Positions 1 to 7,385 of a DNA stretch of 64,000 nt are shown one piece after another (position 1 is the first letter of the stretch; each line of letters starts with the position of its first letter). The DNA is from Paenibacillus sp. JQZ6Y-1 (lineage in GTDB: Bacteria > Bacillota > Bacilli > Paenibacillales > Paenibacillaceae). Position numbers and translations under genes: made by a program. The stretch lies in assembly GCF_040719145.1 (NCBI RefSeq), contig NZ_JBFDUZ010000008.1, forward strand, positions 1 through 64,000. Reading direction: 5' to 3'. The notes under the pieces were generated by a model that saw only the letters and a list, made by a program, of their open reading frames with translations, was not told the origin of the DNA and made no database searches.

Positions 1-118
1 CAAGATGAGATTTCCCAGTATGTAAGACCCCTTGAAGACGACGAGGTTGATAGGTTGGGGGTGGAAGTGCAGCAATGCATGGAGCTGACCAATACTAATC
101 GGTCGAGGGCTTATCCAA
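1..118 (+). rRNA. 23S rRNA, 3' end (partial)
   Basis: This is the last part of a large-subunit rRNA. It carries the conserved 3'-terminal segment with ACGAGGTTGATAGG, and the final stem strand GGTCGAGGGCTTATCCAA near 101-118. The gene starts outside the window, and the exact 3' end is uncertain by a few bases. The 5S gene follows about 60 bases later, so this is the end of an rrn operon. No tRNA gene was seen after it. Confidence 0.95.
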
Positions 119-180
119 GATTCTAAACACGCGATGATTCGTTTCGGATTCAGTTTTCAGGTGATGAACATACCTGCACG

Positions 181-297
181 TTTGGTGATGATGGCGGAGG
201 GGTTCCACACGTACCCATCCCGAACACGACCGTTAAGCCCTCCAGCGCCGATGGTACTTGGACCGCAGGGTCCTGGGAGAGTAGGACGTTGCCAAGC
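181..297 (+). rRNA. 5S rRNA
   Basis: A complete 5S rRNA of about 117 bases. It has complementary ends (TTTGGTG at the 5' end, TTGCCAAGC at the 3' end), the conserved CCGAACACGA...GTTAAGCCC loop, and the GCGCCGATGGTACT and GAGAGTAGGACG segments seen in Bacillota 5S RNA. It sits just after the 23S gene, as usual for an rrn operon, and is followed at once by a terminator. The ends may be off by one or two bases. Confidence 0.95.
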
Positions 298-305
298 GAG
301 AAGTA

Positions 306-338
306 AAGACACGATCTGCATAGGTCGTGTCTTTTTTA
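306..338 (+). terminator. Intrinsic terminator of the rrn operon
   Basis: A 10-bp stem (AGACACGATC at 307-316 with GGTCGTGTCT at 323-332, one G-U pair) has a 6-base loop and runs into six T. It directly follows the 5S gene. Confidence 0.9.
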
Positions 339-379
339 TGTTGTTTTTTAATCTTTCAGTTTGGTATAACAGATAAGAT

Positions 380-491
380 GTGTCATTCTAGTCTCTCTGT
401 TCTAATCTGTGTATTCTAATGTGTATGTTCTAAGAGGTGTGTATGCTCTAACATGTCTATGTTCTATTGTGTGGTTTTCTGCTATTCTTAC
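380..491 (+). repeat. Degenerate tandem repeat, about 14-18 bp units ending TTCTA
   Basis: Between the rRNA terminator and the sensor-kinase gene, about six or seven imperfect units follow one another. Each holds a TGTGTAT-like stretch and ends in TTCTA or CTCTA. Unit length drifts, so this is an old, decayed array. It has no plausible reading frame. The remaining bases up to 573 are AT-rich and no clear sigma-A promoter was seen there. Confidence 0.6.
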
Positions 492-573
492 CTTTAATTG
501 TATATTACATAAAATGCTTAAAAAGGATTTCGACAACGATTAGAATGGGAGAAGGCAAACAAGAAGAAGGGCG

Positions 574-2385
574 ATGAGTATGCTACAAGCATTGAGAAAA
601 TGGAATACGCTGCGTAATCAGGTGCTGTTTGTATTTTTATCGGTGATGGTCATTGTTTTGCTGGTCGTTAGCGTGATGACGTTTCGACCGATTTCCTCGA
701 TGTTACAGGCGAATACGGAGCATCAGATTCAGCAGGTGGCGGTAGAGGCAAATGGGCGTTTTGAATCGTTATATGAACAGGTTAATATGGTCTCTAAGCT
801 TGTGACGACGAATAAAAATGTACAAAATGTGTTGCAGCGTAAGTATTACCATAATGATGTTTCTTTTAAAGATCGGCAGGAATTGAAAGGGATTGTGAAT
901 ACAATTCAGGCGAATTCGGACGGCATTTCGTCCTTTGAACTGTATACGAAGGAGTCAGAGCGTATATTGCCGCTGGATGGAGCAAGTTTATCTGGACGCA
1001 TTACAGATGAATGGATCGCTAAAGCTGATCATGCTGGCGGTCGATTGGTATGGATCGGGGATGATCCGACGGATAAGAATTATTTTCTAGCAATTCGGCG
1101 AGTGAACTTGATGGAAGAGCATTATACGACAGGTGGATATTTGTTGGTTAGCATGTATCGATATTATTTCCAGTTTGCGAACCAGCAGCTGGCGAGTGCG
1201 GCAGATCAATATTCCATTTTATTAGGTCAAGATTTGGAAACGATCAATTCCAATTATAAAGGCTCGCTTACTGCGATCTTGGATCACCCACAGCAAATGC
1301 CGATTGTAGCATTGGATGGACAGCAATACATCATGGCGAGGCAGCAGTCTACGATTACAGGATGGACGGTTTTGATTTTGACTCCTGTAAGCGCTTTATA
1401 CGAAAGCGTACATGTGTTGCGTAACGGGATTGTATATGCGGGTGTGATTGGAATTGTGATTTATTTTATCTGCTCCTATTTTCTGTCCACACTTATTACA
1501 AAACCGATTCTTCGATTAACGCATACGATGCAGCAAGCTATTGCTGGACCGATGACACTCAACCCCAAAATCCATACGGTGAATGAAATCAATGAATTGA
1601 ACAGTACGTACAACCAGCTAGTGAAAGAAACAAACCATTTGATCAAAATGGTGTATGAAAAGGAGATTACTCGGAACCGTAGTGAGCTAAAGGCATTACA
1701 AGCACAGATCAATCCGCACTTTTTGTTCAACGCGCTGGATGCGCTACGTTGGTCATTAGAGGAAAAGGATCAGGAAGAGCTTGCAGAGCAGGTCGTGGCG
1801 ATGTCCAATTTGTTTCGCTATACGATCACTAGACAAAGTGACGATGAATGGGTGCTGCTGCGCGAGGAGATTCGGCATATTGATAATTATATGGAAATTA
1901 TGAAAATGCGGTTTGGCGAACGTCTGCATTACCGTATATCTTTATCCAACGAAGCGTCGCAGGTTCGTATTCCACGTTTGCTTATTCAGCCATTAGTGGA
2001 AAATGCGATTCTGCATGGAGCAGGTAACAAGAAAGGGGATTGTACGATTACGATTTCTGCCCAAGTGGATGCACAGCAAAGGCAGCTCCACATTGTTGTT
2101 CAGGATGATGGTCCGGGCATGACGCAGGACATGCTTGACTTGGTGCAGCGGTCGATGAAAGAGGGCGGAATATCTACGTTTGCTAATGGTGGCGAGAGTC
2201 GTGGACAAGTGGCAGGTGGAGAATCGAGCGGGAACGGTATTGCTTTATCGAACGTGTATCAGCGGCTGCATTTGTATTTTCCAGAGCGGGAAGAGTCGCG
2301 TATTCATATCGAAAGTAAACTGGATGAAGGAACACGCATTGTGATTGAGATTCCGTTTCATATGGCTGACGTTCGGCATGGTTAA
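574..2385 (+). CDS. YesM/LytS-type sensor histidine kinase
   Basis: A membrane histidine kinase of the YesM family that should sense an extracellular, probably sugar-linked, signal and phosphorylate the response regulator encoded next. Transmembrane segments lie near residues 15-37 and 286-308 and enclose a sensor domain of about 250 residues. A HAMP-like linker follows, then the His-kinase box QINPHFLFNALDALRW with phospho-acceptor His382. The ATP-binding part has an N box (LVENAILHG, Asn477) and a G box (DDGPGM, 511-516). At 603 residues it is normal for the family. The gene starts at ATG 574; an alternative ATG lies at 580. Family assignment is firm; the ligand is unknown. Confidence 0.93.
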   Translation: MSMLQALRKWNTLRNQVLFVFLSVMVIVLLVVSVMTFRPISSMLQANTEHQIQQVAVEANGRFESLYEQVNMVSKLVTTNKNVQNVLQRKYYHNDVSFKDRQELKGIVNTIQANSDGISSFELYTKESERILPLDGASLSGRITDEWIAKADHAGGRLVWIGDDPTDKNYFLAIRRVNLMEEHYTTGGYLLVSMYRYYFQFANQQLASAADQYSILLGQDLETINSNYKGSLTAILDHPQQMPIVALDGQQYIMARQQSTITGWTVLILTPVSALYESVHVLRNGIVYAGVIGIVIYFICSYFLSTLITKPILRLTHTMQQAIAGPMTLNPKIHTVNEINELNSTYNQLVKETNHLIKMVYEKEITRNRSELKALQAQINPHFLFNALDALRWSLEEKDQEELAEQVVAMSNLFRYTITRQSDDEWVLLREEIRHIDNYMEIMKMRFGERLHYRISLSNEASQVRIPRLLIQPLVENAILHGAGNKKGDCTITISAQVDAQQRQLHIVVQDDGPGMTQDMLDLVQRSMKEGGISTFANGGESRGQVAGGESSGNGIALSNVYQRLHLYFPEREESRIHIESKLDEGTRIVIEIPFHMADVRHG

Positions 2386-2410
2386 GGGTGTTATAGAAAC
2401 TAAAGATATT

Positions 2411-2491
2411 AGAAGCACTAAAAGCGCTACAAGCACTACAAGCACTATAAGCGCTAGAAACAATAAAGCGATTAAAGCTACTAGAAGTGCT
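2411..2491 (+). repeat. Nine degenerate 9-bp tandem units, consensus A[GC]AAGC[AG]CT
   Basis: The gap between the kinase stop (2385) and the regulator start (2580) is filled by about nine 9-bp units, including two identical adjacent ACAAGCACT copies at 2429-2446. Units 6 to 9 are more diverged. A 9-bp unit keeps the reading frame, but no ribosome-binding site or start makes this a gene. It separates two genes that are usually tightly linked. Confidence 0.75.
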
Positions 2492-2579
2492 ATAGATTAT
2501 GTTCACTTGTATGCTCAATTGCTAGGAAGATCATTGTGCGGGCATGAGGAACAGTTTGATTATTAAAAGGAGGCATCGC

Positions 2580-3353
2580 ATGTACAGTAAAACGATTTTA
2601 ATTGTGGATGATGAGCCGCGTACACGGCAAGGGTTGAAAAAGGTGCTGGATCAGTGGTGTGAAGGGCAGTATCAGGTGATGATGGCGGAGAATGGAGAAG
2701 AGGCGCTTGGTATTTTTAAACGGCAACAAGTGCATGTGTTGTTAACGGATATTCGGATGCCAGAAATGAATGGACTATCGATGTTGCAACAGATTCGAGC
2801 ACAGGGACAATCGCCGGTTGTTATTTTAATATCAGCGTATTCAGAATTCGCTTATGCTCAGGAGGCGATTCGGCTTGGTGTTGTGAATTATTTGCTCAAG
2901 CCGATTAGTAAAGCTGATCTGATCGAAGCGGTAGACGTGGCATTAGGGGTAGAGGCGAAGCAGATGCGTGCCACAATTATTGAAAAGGTGGTCGATGACA
3001 AGCTTGTTCAGGTTAACGAGAAAAGTCAGACTGCTGGCGAGCGTATTCGGGAAGCGATGCACTATATTGACACTCATTTGCAGGAAGAGCTGAGCTTGAA
3101 GGAGTTGGCTGATTATATTCATCTAAATCCTAGCTATTTGAGCGTGCTATTTAAGGAGCAGGTGGAGCTTACGTTCAGTGAATATGTGACTCGTCAGCGT
3201 ATTCAGCGTGCCAAGGAACTGCTTATTTCTACAAGCTTGTCGGTAGGGGATATTGCGGAGCAGTCAGGGTATCGGACAGCGAAGTATTTTATTAAAATTT
3301 TCAAGGAGCTGGAAGGTATGACACCGAGTACCTATCGTAAATCGGTGCGCTAA
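2580..3353 (+). CDS. YesN-like response regulator, receiver plus AraC-type DNA-binding domain
   Basis: The partner of the kinase upstream, and probably the activator of the transporter genes that follow. The receiver domain (about residues 3-125) has the acidic pair Asp10/Asp11, phospho-acceptor Asp57 in TDIRMPEMNG, and the conserved Lys in LLKP. A two-helix-turn-helix AraC domain fills about residues 155-255 and ends in the typical GYRTAKYFIKIFKE...TPSTYRK. At 257 residues it is short for YesN: the long middle region of most family members is absent. The start at ATG 2580 is chosen because AAAGGAGG precedes it; an in-frame ATG 36 bases upstream lacks such a site. Confidence 0.93.
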   Translation: MYSKTILIVDDEPRTRQGLKKVLDQWCEGQYQVMMAENGEEALGIFKRQQVHVLLTDIRMPEMNGLSMLQQIRAQGQSPVVILISAYSEFAYAQEAIRLGVVNYLLKPISKADLIEAVDVALGVEAKQMRATIIEKVVDDKLVQVNEKSQTAGERIREAMHYIDTHLQEELSLKELADYIHLNPSYLSVLFKEQVELTFSEYVTRQRIQRAKELLISTSLSVGDIAEQSGYRTAKYFIKIFKELEGMTPSTYRKSVR

Positions 3354-3394
3354 ATAGAACCTTGCATATGCTGTACGCCTTCGTATACTTGTTC

Positions 3395-3527
3395 AGTATT
3401 GGAGTATTGGAGTATTGGAGTATTGGAGTATTGGAGTATTGGAGTATTGGAGTATTGGAGTATTGGAGTATTGGAGTATTGGAGTATTGGAGTATTGGAG
3501 TATTGGAGTATTGGAGTATTGGAGTAT
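3395..3527 (+). repeat. Perfect 8-bp tandem repeat (GGAGTATT), about 16.6 copies
   Basis: Fifteen exact GGAGTATT units run from 3401 to 3520, with a partial unit on each side. The array fills much of the gap between the response regulator and the binding-protein gene. Because 8 is not a multiple of 3, the array stays open in several frames (as EYWSIGVL on the plus strand), but no coding signal supports a protein. Exact identity of all units suggests recent expansion by strand slippage. Its length probably varies between isolates. Confidence 0.97.
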
Positions 3528-3649
3528 ATTCCAATTGTCCAAAGAAAAGAGAATTTTTACCAATGGCTGTTGCCTTATGTGGAATAGATCCAACTGCTAG
3601 ACTTGAACTATAGTCAATCGGCTATGAACCCACAAAGGAGGTAGTTTCA

Positions 3650-4975
3650 TTGTCAAAAAAGAAAGCGCTTCCCATTATGTTAACTCTATTGCTTATGATG
3701 TCTTTTGCTCTCTCAGGTTGTGGTTCTTCTGCTAGTGATGGAGGTAGCAGTAATGCAGCGAGTGGCGGGCAAACGGTTATCAAGTTTATGCATCTGTGGC
3801 CAGAAGGTAGCTCGAAGGCTCAGTATACGATCGTGAACGATATTATTCAGGATTATGAAAAACAGCATCCCGATGTGAAGATTCAGACAGAAATTCTCGG
3901 TAATGATCAGTATCGTGAAAAGCTGAAGGTGCTGGCATCGTCCAACGAATTGCCTGATGTCGGTATGACTTGGTCGGACGGCTTCCTCAAGCCTTATGTA
4001 GAAGGTCAGCTGTTTACGCCTTTGGATGATGTGATTGATGCCAATCTGAAGGATGCTTTTATCCCCGGTGTAAAAGAATCGTACGCCATTGATGGCAAAA
4101 CATACGGCATGCCGCTGGAGCTGAATATTTCTTACATTTTCTACAATAAGGAAATTTTTAAGAAATACAATCTCCAGGTACCTAAAACGTATACAGAATT
4201 CAAAAATATCGTAAATACTTTAAATCAAAACAAAGTCATTCCGGCAGCAGTCGGTAACAAAGAAGGATGGCCGGGTTCGTTCTGGTTCATGTATCTGGCA
4301 GATCGTATTGGTGGGCCAACGATTCTGACGGATGTGATCAAGGGCAAACGCAGCTTTAATGATCCGGCTATTTTGCAAGCGGCAACAGAAGTACAGAATC
4401 TGGTGGATATGAATACGTTTGAAAAAGGTAACAGTGGACTATCCAACGATGAAGCAAAAGGCTACTTTATGAATGAGCAGGCAGCGATGTTTTTGACTGC
4501 AACATGGGAGCTGCCGAATTATACAACAAGCCCAGATGTACCAAAGGAATTTAAAGACAAAATCGGTTACTTCAAATTCCCACTCTATGAGGGTGGCAAA
4601 GGTACAGATATTAACAGCTATGTCGGCGGACCGGGTGTAGGTCTGTTCGTAGCGGATCATTCTCAGGTAAAAGAGCAAGCGAAGGATTTTGCAGCCTTTC
4701 TTGTAAAAGAATGGGGCAAAAAATCGGTTACGGATGCAGGTGTGATCCCAGCAACAAAGGTAGATACGACAGACCAAAAGCTGGACCCTATGTATGTGGA
4801 GATTTTGAAGGATTTGAGTGAGGCTTCCAATGTAACAACCTACTTTGATACTCAGGCTAGCCCGAATGTGGCTGAACTGCATCACGATCTCATTGCAGCA
4901 CTGTTTGGTAAGCAGATTACACCACAGCAATTCGTCGATCAAACGGCGGCTGCATTGGCGGAGGAAAAGCAATAA
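3650..4975 (+). CDS. CUT1 sugar ABC transporter, extracellular binding lipoprotein
   Basis: A family-1 solute-binding protein that should capture a mono- or oligosaccharide outside the cell and hand it to the two permeases downstream. A lipoprotein signal peptide ends in the lipobox LSGC with Cys24 as the lipidated residue. A Ser/Gly-rich linker and the mature domain of about 400 residues follow (KFMHLWPEG at its start, GMPLELNISYIFYNKEIF in the middle). At 441 residues it is normal for the family. The start is TTG 3650, eight bases after AAAGGAGG. It is flanked by two perfect tandem-repeat arrays. The substrate cannot be read from the sequence. Confidence 0.94.
   Translation: MSKKKALPIMLTLLLMMSFALSGCGSSASDGGSSNAASGGQTVIKFMHLWPEGSSKAQYTIVNDIIQDYEKQHPDVKIQTEILGNDQYREKLKVLASSNELPDVGMTWSDGFLKPYVEGQLFTPLDDVIDANLKDAFIPGVKESYAIDGKTYGMPLELNISYIFYNKEIFKKYNLQVPKTYTEFKNIVNTLNQNKVIPAAVGNKEGWPGSFWFMYLADRIGGPTILTDVIKGKRSFNDPAILQAATEVQNLVDMNTFEKGNSGLSNDEAKGYFMNEQAAMFLTATWELPNYTTSPDVPKEFKDKIGYFKFPLYEGGKGTDINSYVGGPGVGLFVADHSQVKEQAKDFAAFLVKEWGKKSVTDAGVIPATKVDTTDQKLDPMYVEILKDLSEASNVTTYFDTQASPNVAELHHDLIAALFGKQITPQQFVDQTAAALAEEKQ
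3660..3673 (+). promoter_or_regulatory. Possible CcpA (cre) site in the first codons of the binding-protein gene
   Basis: AGAAAGCGCTTCCC matches 11 of 14 positions of the palindromic cre core TGAAAGCGCTTTCA. It overlaps codons 4-8. Roadblock cre sites inside the start of sugar-uptake genes are known in Bacillota, but a chance match in lysine-rich signal-peptide codons is possible. Confidence 0.3.
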
Positions 4976-4983
4976 AATCGTTT

Positions 4984-5095
4984 GGTGACAGGTGACAGGT
5001 GACAGGTGACAGGTGACAGGTGACAGGTGACAGGTGACAGGTGACAGGTGACAGGTGACAGGTGACAGGTGACAGGTGACAGGTGACAGGTGACA
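4984..5095 (+). repeat. Perfect 7-bp tandem repeat (GGTGACA), 16 copies
   Basis: Sixteen exact GGTGACA units begin nine bases after the binding-protein stop codon. The array is perfect and ends abruptly in GTGAACACA. Frames through it stay open because 7 is not a multiple of 3, but they lack coding signals. It lies just before a strong hairpin in the same gap, which runs from 4976 to 5291. Confidence 0.97.
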
Positions 5096-5178
5096 GTGAA
5101 CACAATATAGGTGATGGCAAAGTCCGAAAGCTATTGGTACTGGCATCGTTGCTCTCTGTAAGGACGGTCATCGGCTCA

Positions 5179-5225
5179 CGATTCAAAAGACCACAGGCAT
5201 GTGTAGCTCGTGGTCTTTTGAATCG
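5179..5225 (+). promoter_or_regulatory. Intercistronic hairpin between binding protein and permease
   Basis: A 16-bp perfect stem (arms 5179-5194 and 5210-5225) with a 15-base loop lies between the binding-protein gene and the first permease gene. No T run follows the right arm, so it is unlikely to be a full terminator. A stem-loop in this position can protect the upstream message from 3' exonucleases and lower downstream expression, giving more binding protein than permease. Confidence 0.75.
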
Positions 5226-5291
5226 ATTCTCCTGCGCTGTGTGCTGGCTAGAGCTGGAACGGGAAATGGGATCAAAGGAGGCAAACGCATT

Positions 5292-6170
5292 ATGAAAGCT
5301 GTCATGTCCAATAGAGCCGCAATTGCCATGTATGTACTGCCGGCGCTGTTATTGATTCTGGTTATTATTTATATTCCGCTGGTGCTTACTGGGTATTACG
5401 GCATGATGGATTGGAAAGGTTTTGCTCCGATGAAGTTTATCGGGTTAGGCAATTACAATAAGCTGATCCATGATTCGATGTTTTGGAAAAGTACGTATCA
5501 TTCCGTATTGCTAGGTATTTTCTCGACATTGAGCTTGTTTATTTATTTAGCGGTATCTATGGTACTGGCGAGTCGTATCAAAGGCGCCAATCTGTTCCGC
5601 AAAATTTATCTCATTCCTATGCTGTTGTCTTCTGTAGCGATTGCACAGTTGTGGTCTAAAATTTATGATCCGGCAAACGGAATGCTGAATAATTTGTTAA
5701 TGAGCTTTGGGGTGGAGAATCCGCCACTTTGGTTATCCGATCCGAATATCGTGTTGTATGCGATCTTTGTACCGATTGTGTGGCAGTATGCAGGATTTTA
5801 CATCATTATCTATTATGCTGCTTTGAAAAATGTATCGGAAGAAGTTGTCGAAGCTGCTACCATTGATGGCGCAACGCCGTGGCAGGTAGCGACACGGGTA
5901 AAGCTGCCGCTGATCTCTTCGGTCTTTAAGGTAACGATTGTACTCGCACTAGTCGGATCGCTGAAATACTTTGATCTGATCTTCGTTATGACAGGCGGCG
6001 GACCGAACCATGCTAGTGAAGTAATGGCTTCGTACATGTATGGCGAAGCATTTAGCAAATATAATTTTGGATACGGCAGTGCGGTCGGCTTTGCTTTGCT
6101 GATCATTTGTCTGCTGATGACATGGCTTATTCGTAAACTGACGACATCCAAGGAAGATGTGCAGTACTGA
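5292..6170 (+). CDS. CUT1 sugar ABC transporter, permease 1 (MalF-like)
   Basis: The first inner-membrane permease of the sugar importer (292 residues, about six transmembrane helices). It opens with a hydrophobic helix at residues 11-33. The cytoplasmic EAA loop that docks the ATPase is present near residue 187 (EAATIDGATPWQ...KLPLI). The MTGGGP motif typical of this subunit lies further on. ATG 5292 is chosen as the start because AAAGGAGG sits ten bases upstream; the in-frame extension to 5199 would run through the hairpin. No ATPase gene is present here. CUT1 importers in Bacillota often share one MsmX-type ATPase encoded elsewhere. Confidence 0.94.
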   Translation: MKAVMSNRAAIAMYVLPALLLILVIIYIPLVLTGYYGMMDWKGFAPMKFIGLGNYNKLIHDSMFWKSTYHSVLLGIFSTLSLFIYLAVSMVLASRIKGANLFRKIYLIPMLLSSVAIAQLWSKIYDPANGMLNNLLMSFGVENPPLWLSDPNIVLYAIFVPIVWQYAGFYIIIYYAALKNVSEEVVEAATIDGATPWQVATRVKLPLISSVFKVTIVLALVGSLKYFDLIFVMTGGGPNHASEVMASYMYGEAFSKYNFGYGSAVGFALLIICLLMTWLIRKLTTSKEDVQY

Positions 6171-6185
6171 GGAGGGAAGAGACAG

Positions 6186-7076
6186 ATGAGTGAATGGGCT
6201 GCAAGCAAACGATCCAATGCAGGCTCCGGTACAGCGGTGAAAACAAGATGGGCGAGTCGTCTTGGCTTCGGACTGCTCTATCTGGTGCTGGGCATTCTGG
6301 CGGTTATACAGATTTATCCGTTAATCTGGTTGTTTTTGTTCTCACTAAAGACGAATCAAGAAGTGTTTGGGATGTCGCCTTTTGCGCTGCCTCAGAATCC
6401 GCAGTGGGGCAATTATCCGAAGGTATGGAGCCAAGGGCATATTAATCTGTACTTTTTTAATAGTGTCTGGTATACCGTCGTGGCGGTTATATTGACAATT
6501 GTTCTAGCAAGCTTTGTTACGTTTGCGATTACACGGATGCACTGGAAGCTAAGCAAGCTGGTACTGGGTTTGTTTATTATCGGCTTGATGATTCCGCTAC
6601 ATTCGACATTGATCCCGTTGTTTAACTTTTTCAAGCATGTGAATCTGATTGATAATCCATTATCGGTTATCTTGTCGTATACGGCGTTTAATTTGCCGGT
6701 GACGATTATGATTTTGCTAGGGTTTTATCAGGCGATTCCTAGGGAGATTGAAGAAGCAGGAGTCATTGACGGCTGCTCGGTACACCGGATCTTTTTCCGA
6801 ATTGTGTTGCCGCTCACGTCACCGGTCATCGCGACAACAGCGATTATCAACATGATCTATAACTGGAATGAGTTTGTGTTTGTAAATACGTTTATTAGCT
6901 CAGATCAGTGGAAGACGCTGACGGTTGGCGTAAACAACTTTGTTGGGCAGTATTTGACCGATTGGGGCGCGATTGGAGCGACGCTGATGATCAGTATTAT
7001 TCCGATTCTGGTGGCGTTCTTGCTGCTGAGTAATCGTATTGTAGAAGGATTGGCTGCCGGTTCAGTGAAGGGGTAA
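6186..7076 (+). CDS. CUT1 sugar ABC transporter, permease 2 (MalG-like)
   Basis: The second permease (296 residues). A short hydrophilic N-terminus is followed by six predicted membrane helices; the first is near residues 30-52 (LLYLVLGILAVIQIYPLIWL). The EAA loop lies near residue 190 (EAGVIDGCSVHRIFFRIVLP). It ends with the IVEGLAAGSVKG tail common in MalG-type permeases. GAGGAGGG lies just before the ATG, and the gene starts 15 bases after permease 1, so the two should be co-translated. No sugar-degrading enzyme follows; the operon appears to end here. Confidence 0.94.
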   Translation: MSEWAASKRSNAGSGTAVKTRWASRLGFGLLYLVLGILAVIQIYPLIWLFLFSLKTNQEVFGMSPFALPQNPQWGNYPKVWSQGHINLYFFNSVWYTVVAVILTIVLASFVTFAITRMHWKLSKLVLGLFIIGLMIPLHSTLIPLFNFFKHVNLIDNPLSVILSYTAFNLPVTIMILLGFYQAIPREIEEAGVIDGCSVHRIFFRIVLPLTSPVIATTAIINMIYNWNEFVFVNTFISSDQWKTLTVGVNNFVGQYLTDWGAIGATLMISIIPILVAFLLLSNRIVEGLAAGSVKG

Positions 7077-7170
7077 GTTGTTTGTCCTATTTGCGACGGA
7101 TTGTGCAGCAGTGGAAGTACGATTACGAAAGAAATGCGTAGTCGTTCTCTATCACCTTTATAAAAGAAGA

Positions 7171-7220
7171 ACATACGAATGACGCCACTCCGATTATGGG
7201 AAGTGGCGTCATTCGCATGT
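7171..7220 (-). terminator. Hairpin in the convergent gap, probable terminator for serS
   Basis: A 14-bp perfect inner stem (CGAATGACGCCACT with AGTGGCGTCATTCG) extends through one mismatch by four more pairs. On the minus strand it is followed by T-rich TTCTTCTTTTA, so it suits serS transcription, although it lies about 165 bases beyond the serS stop. On the plus strand no T run follows, though it may still end the sugar operon. The rest of the 7077-7385 gap holds nothing recognisable. Confidence 0.6.
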
Positions 7221-7385
7221 TGGTATAGTCGTTTGGGTGTGAAGTATAGCGAGCTTCCATCATTACAAATGGAAGCGATACAAAAGAAATGGCAACGATA
7301 ACAAGCAGGTATAGTTCCCAACAACAGCAATGAATATTGGAAATGTAAGATATGATTATTTGCTTGCGCTTGGAAGGGGGAACGC

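Noticed and set aside
134-376. An 80-codon frame covering the 5S region
   Set aside because: It overlaps a complete 5S rRNA and its terminator.
3301-3613. Open frames of 60-80 codons through the 8-bp array on both strands (EYWSIGVL or ILQYSNTP repeats)
   Set aside because: They exist because the repeat has no stop codon in several frames. No ribosome-binding site, no conserved start and no non-repeat domain support them.
3395-5095. CRISPR array
   Set aside because: The units are 7-8 bp with no spacers between them, and no cas genes are present.
4439-5186. Minus-strand frame of 235 codons containing SPVTCHL repeats
   Set aside because: It runs through the 7-bp array and then backwards through the binding-protein gene; it is a repeat artefact and an antisense shadow.
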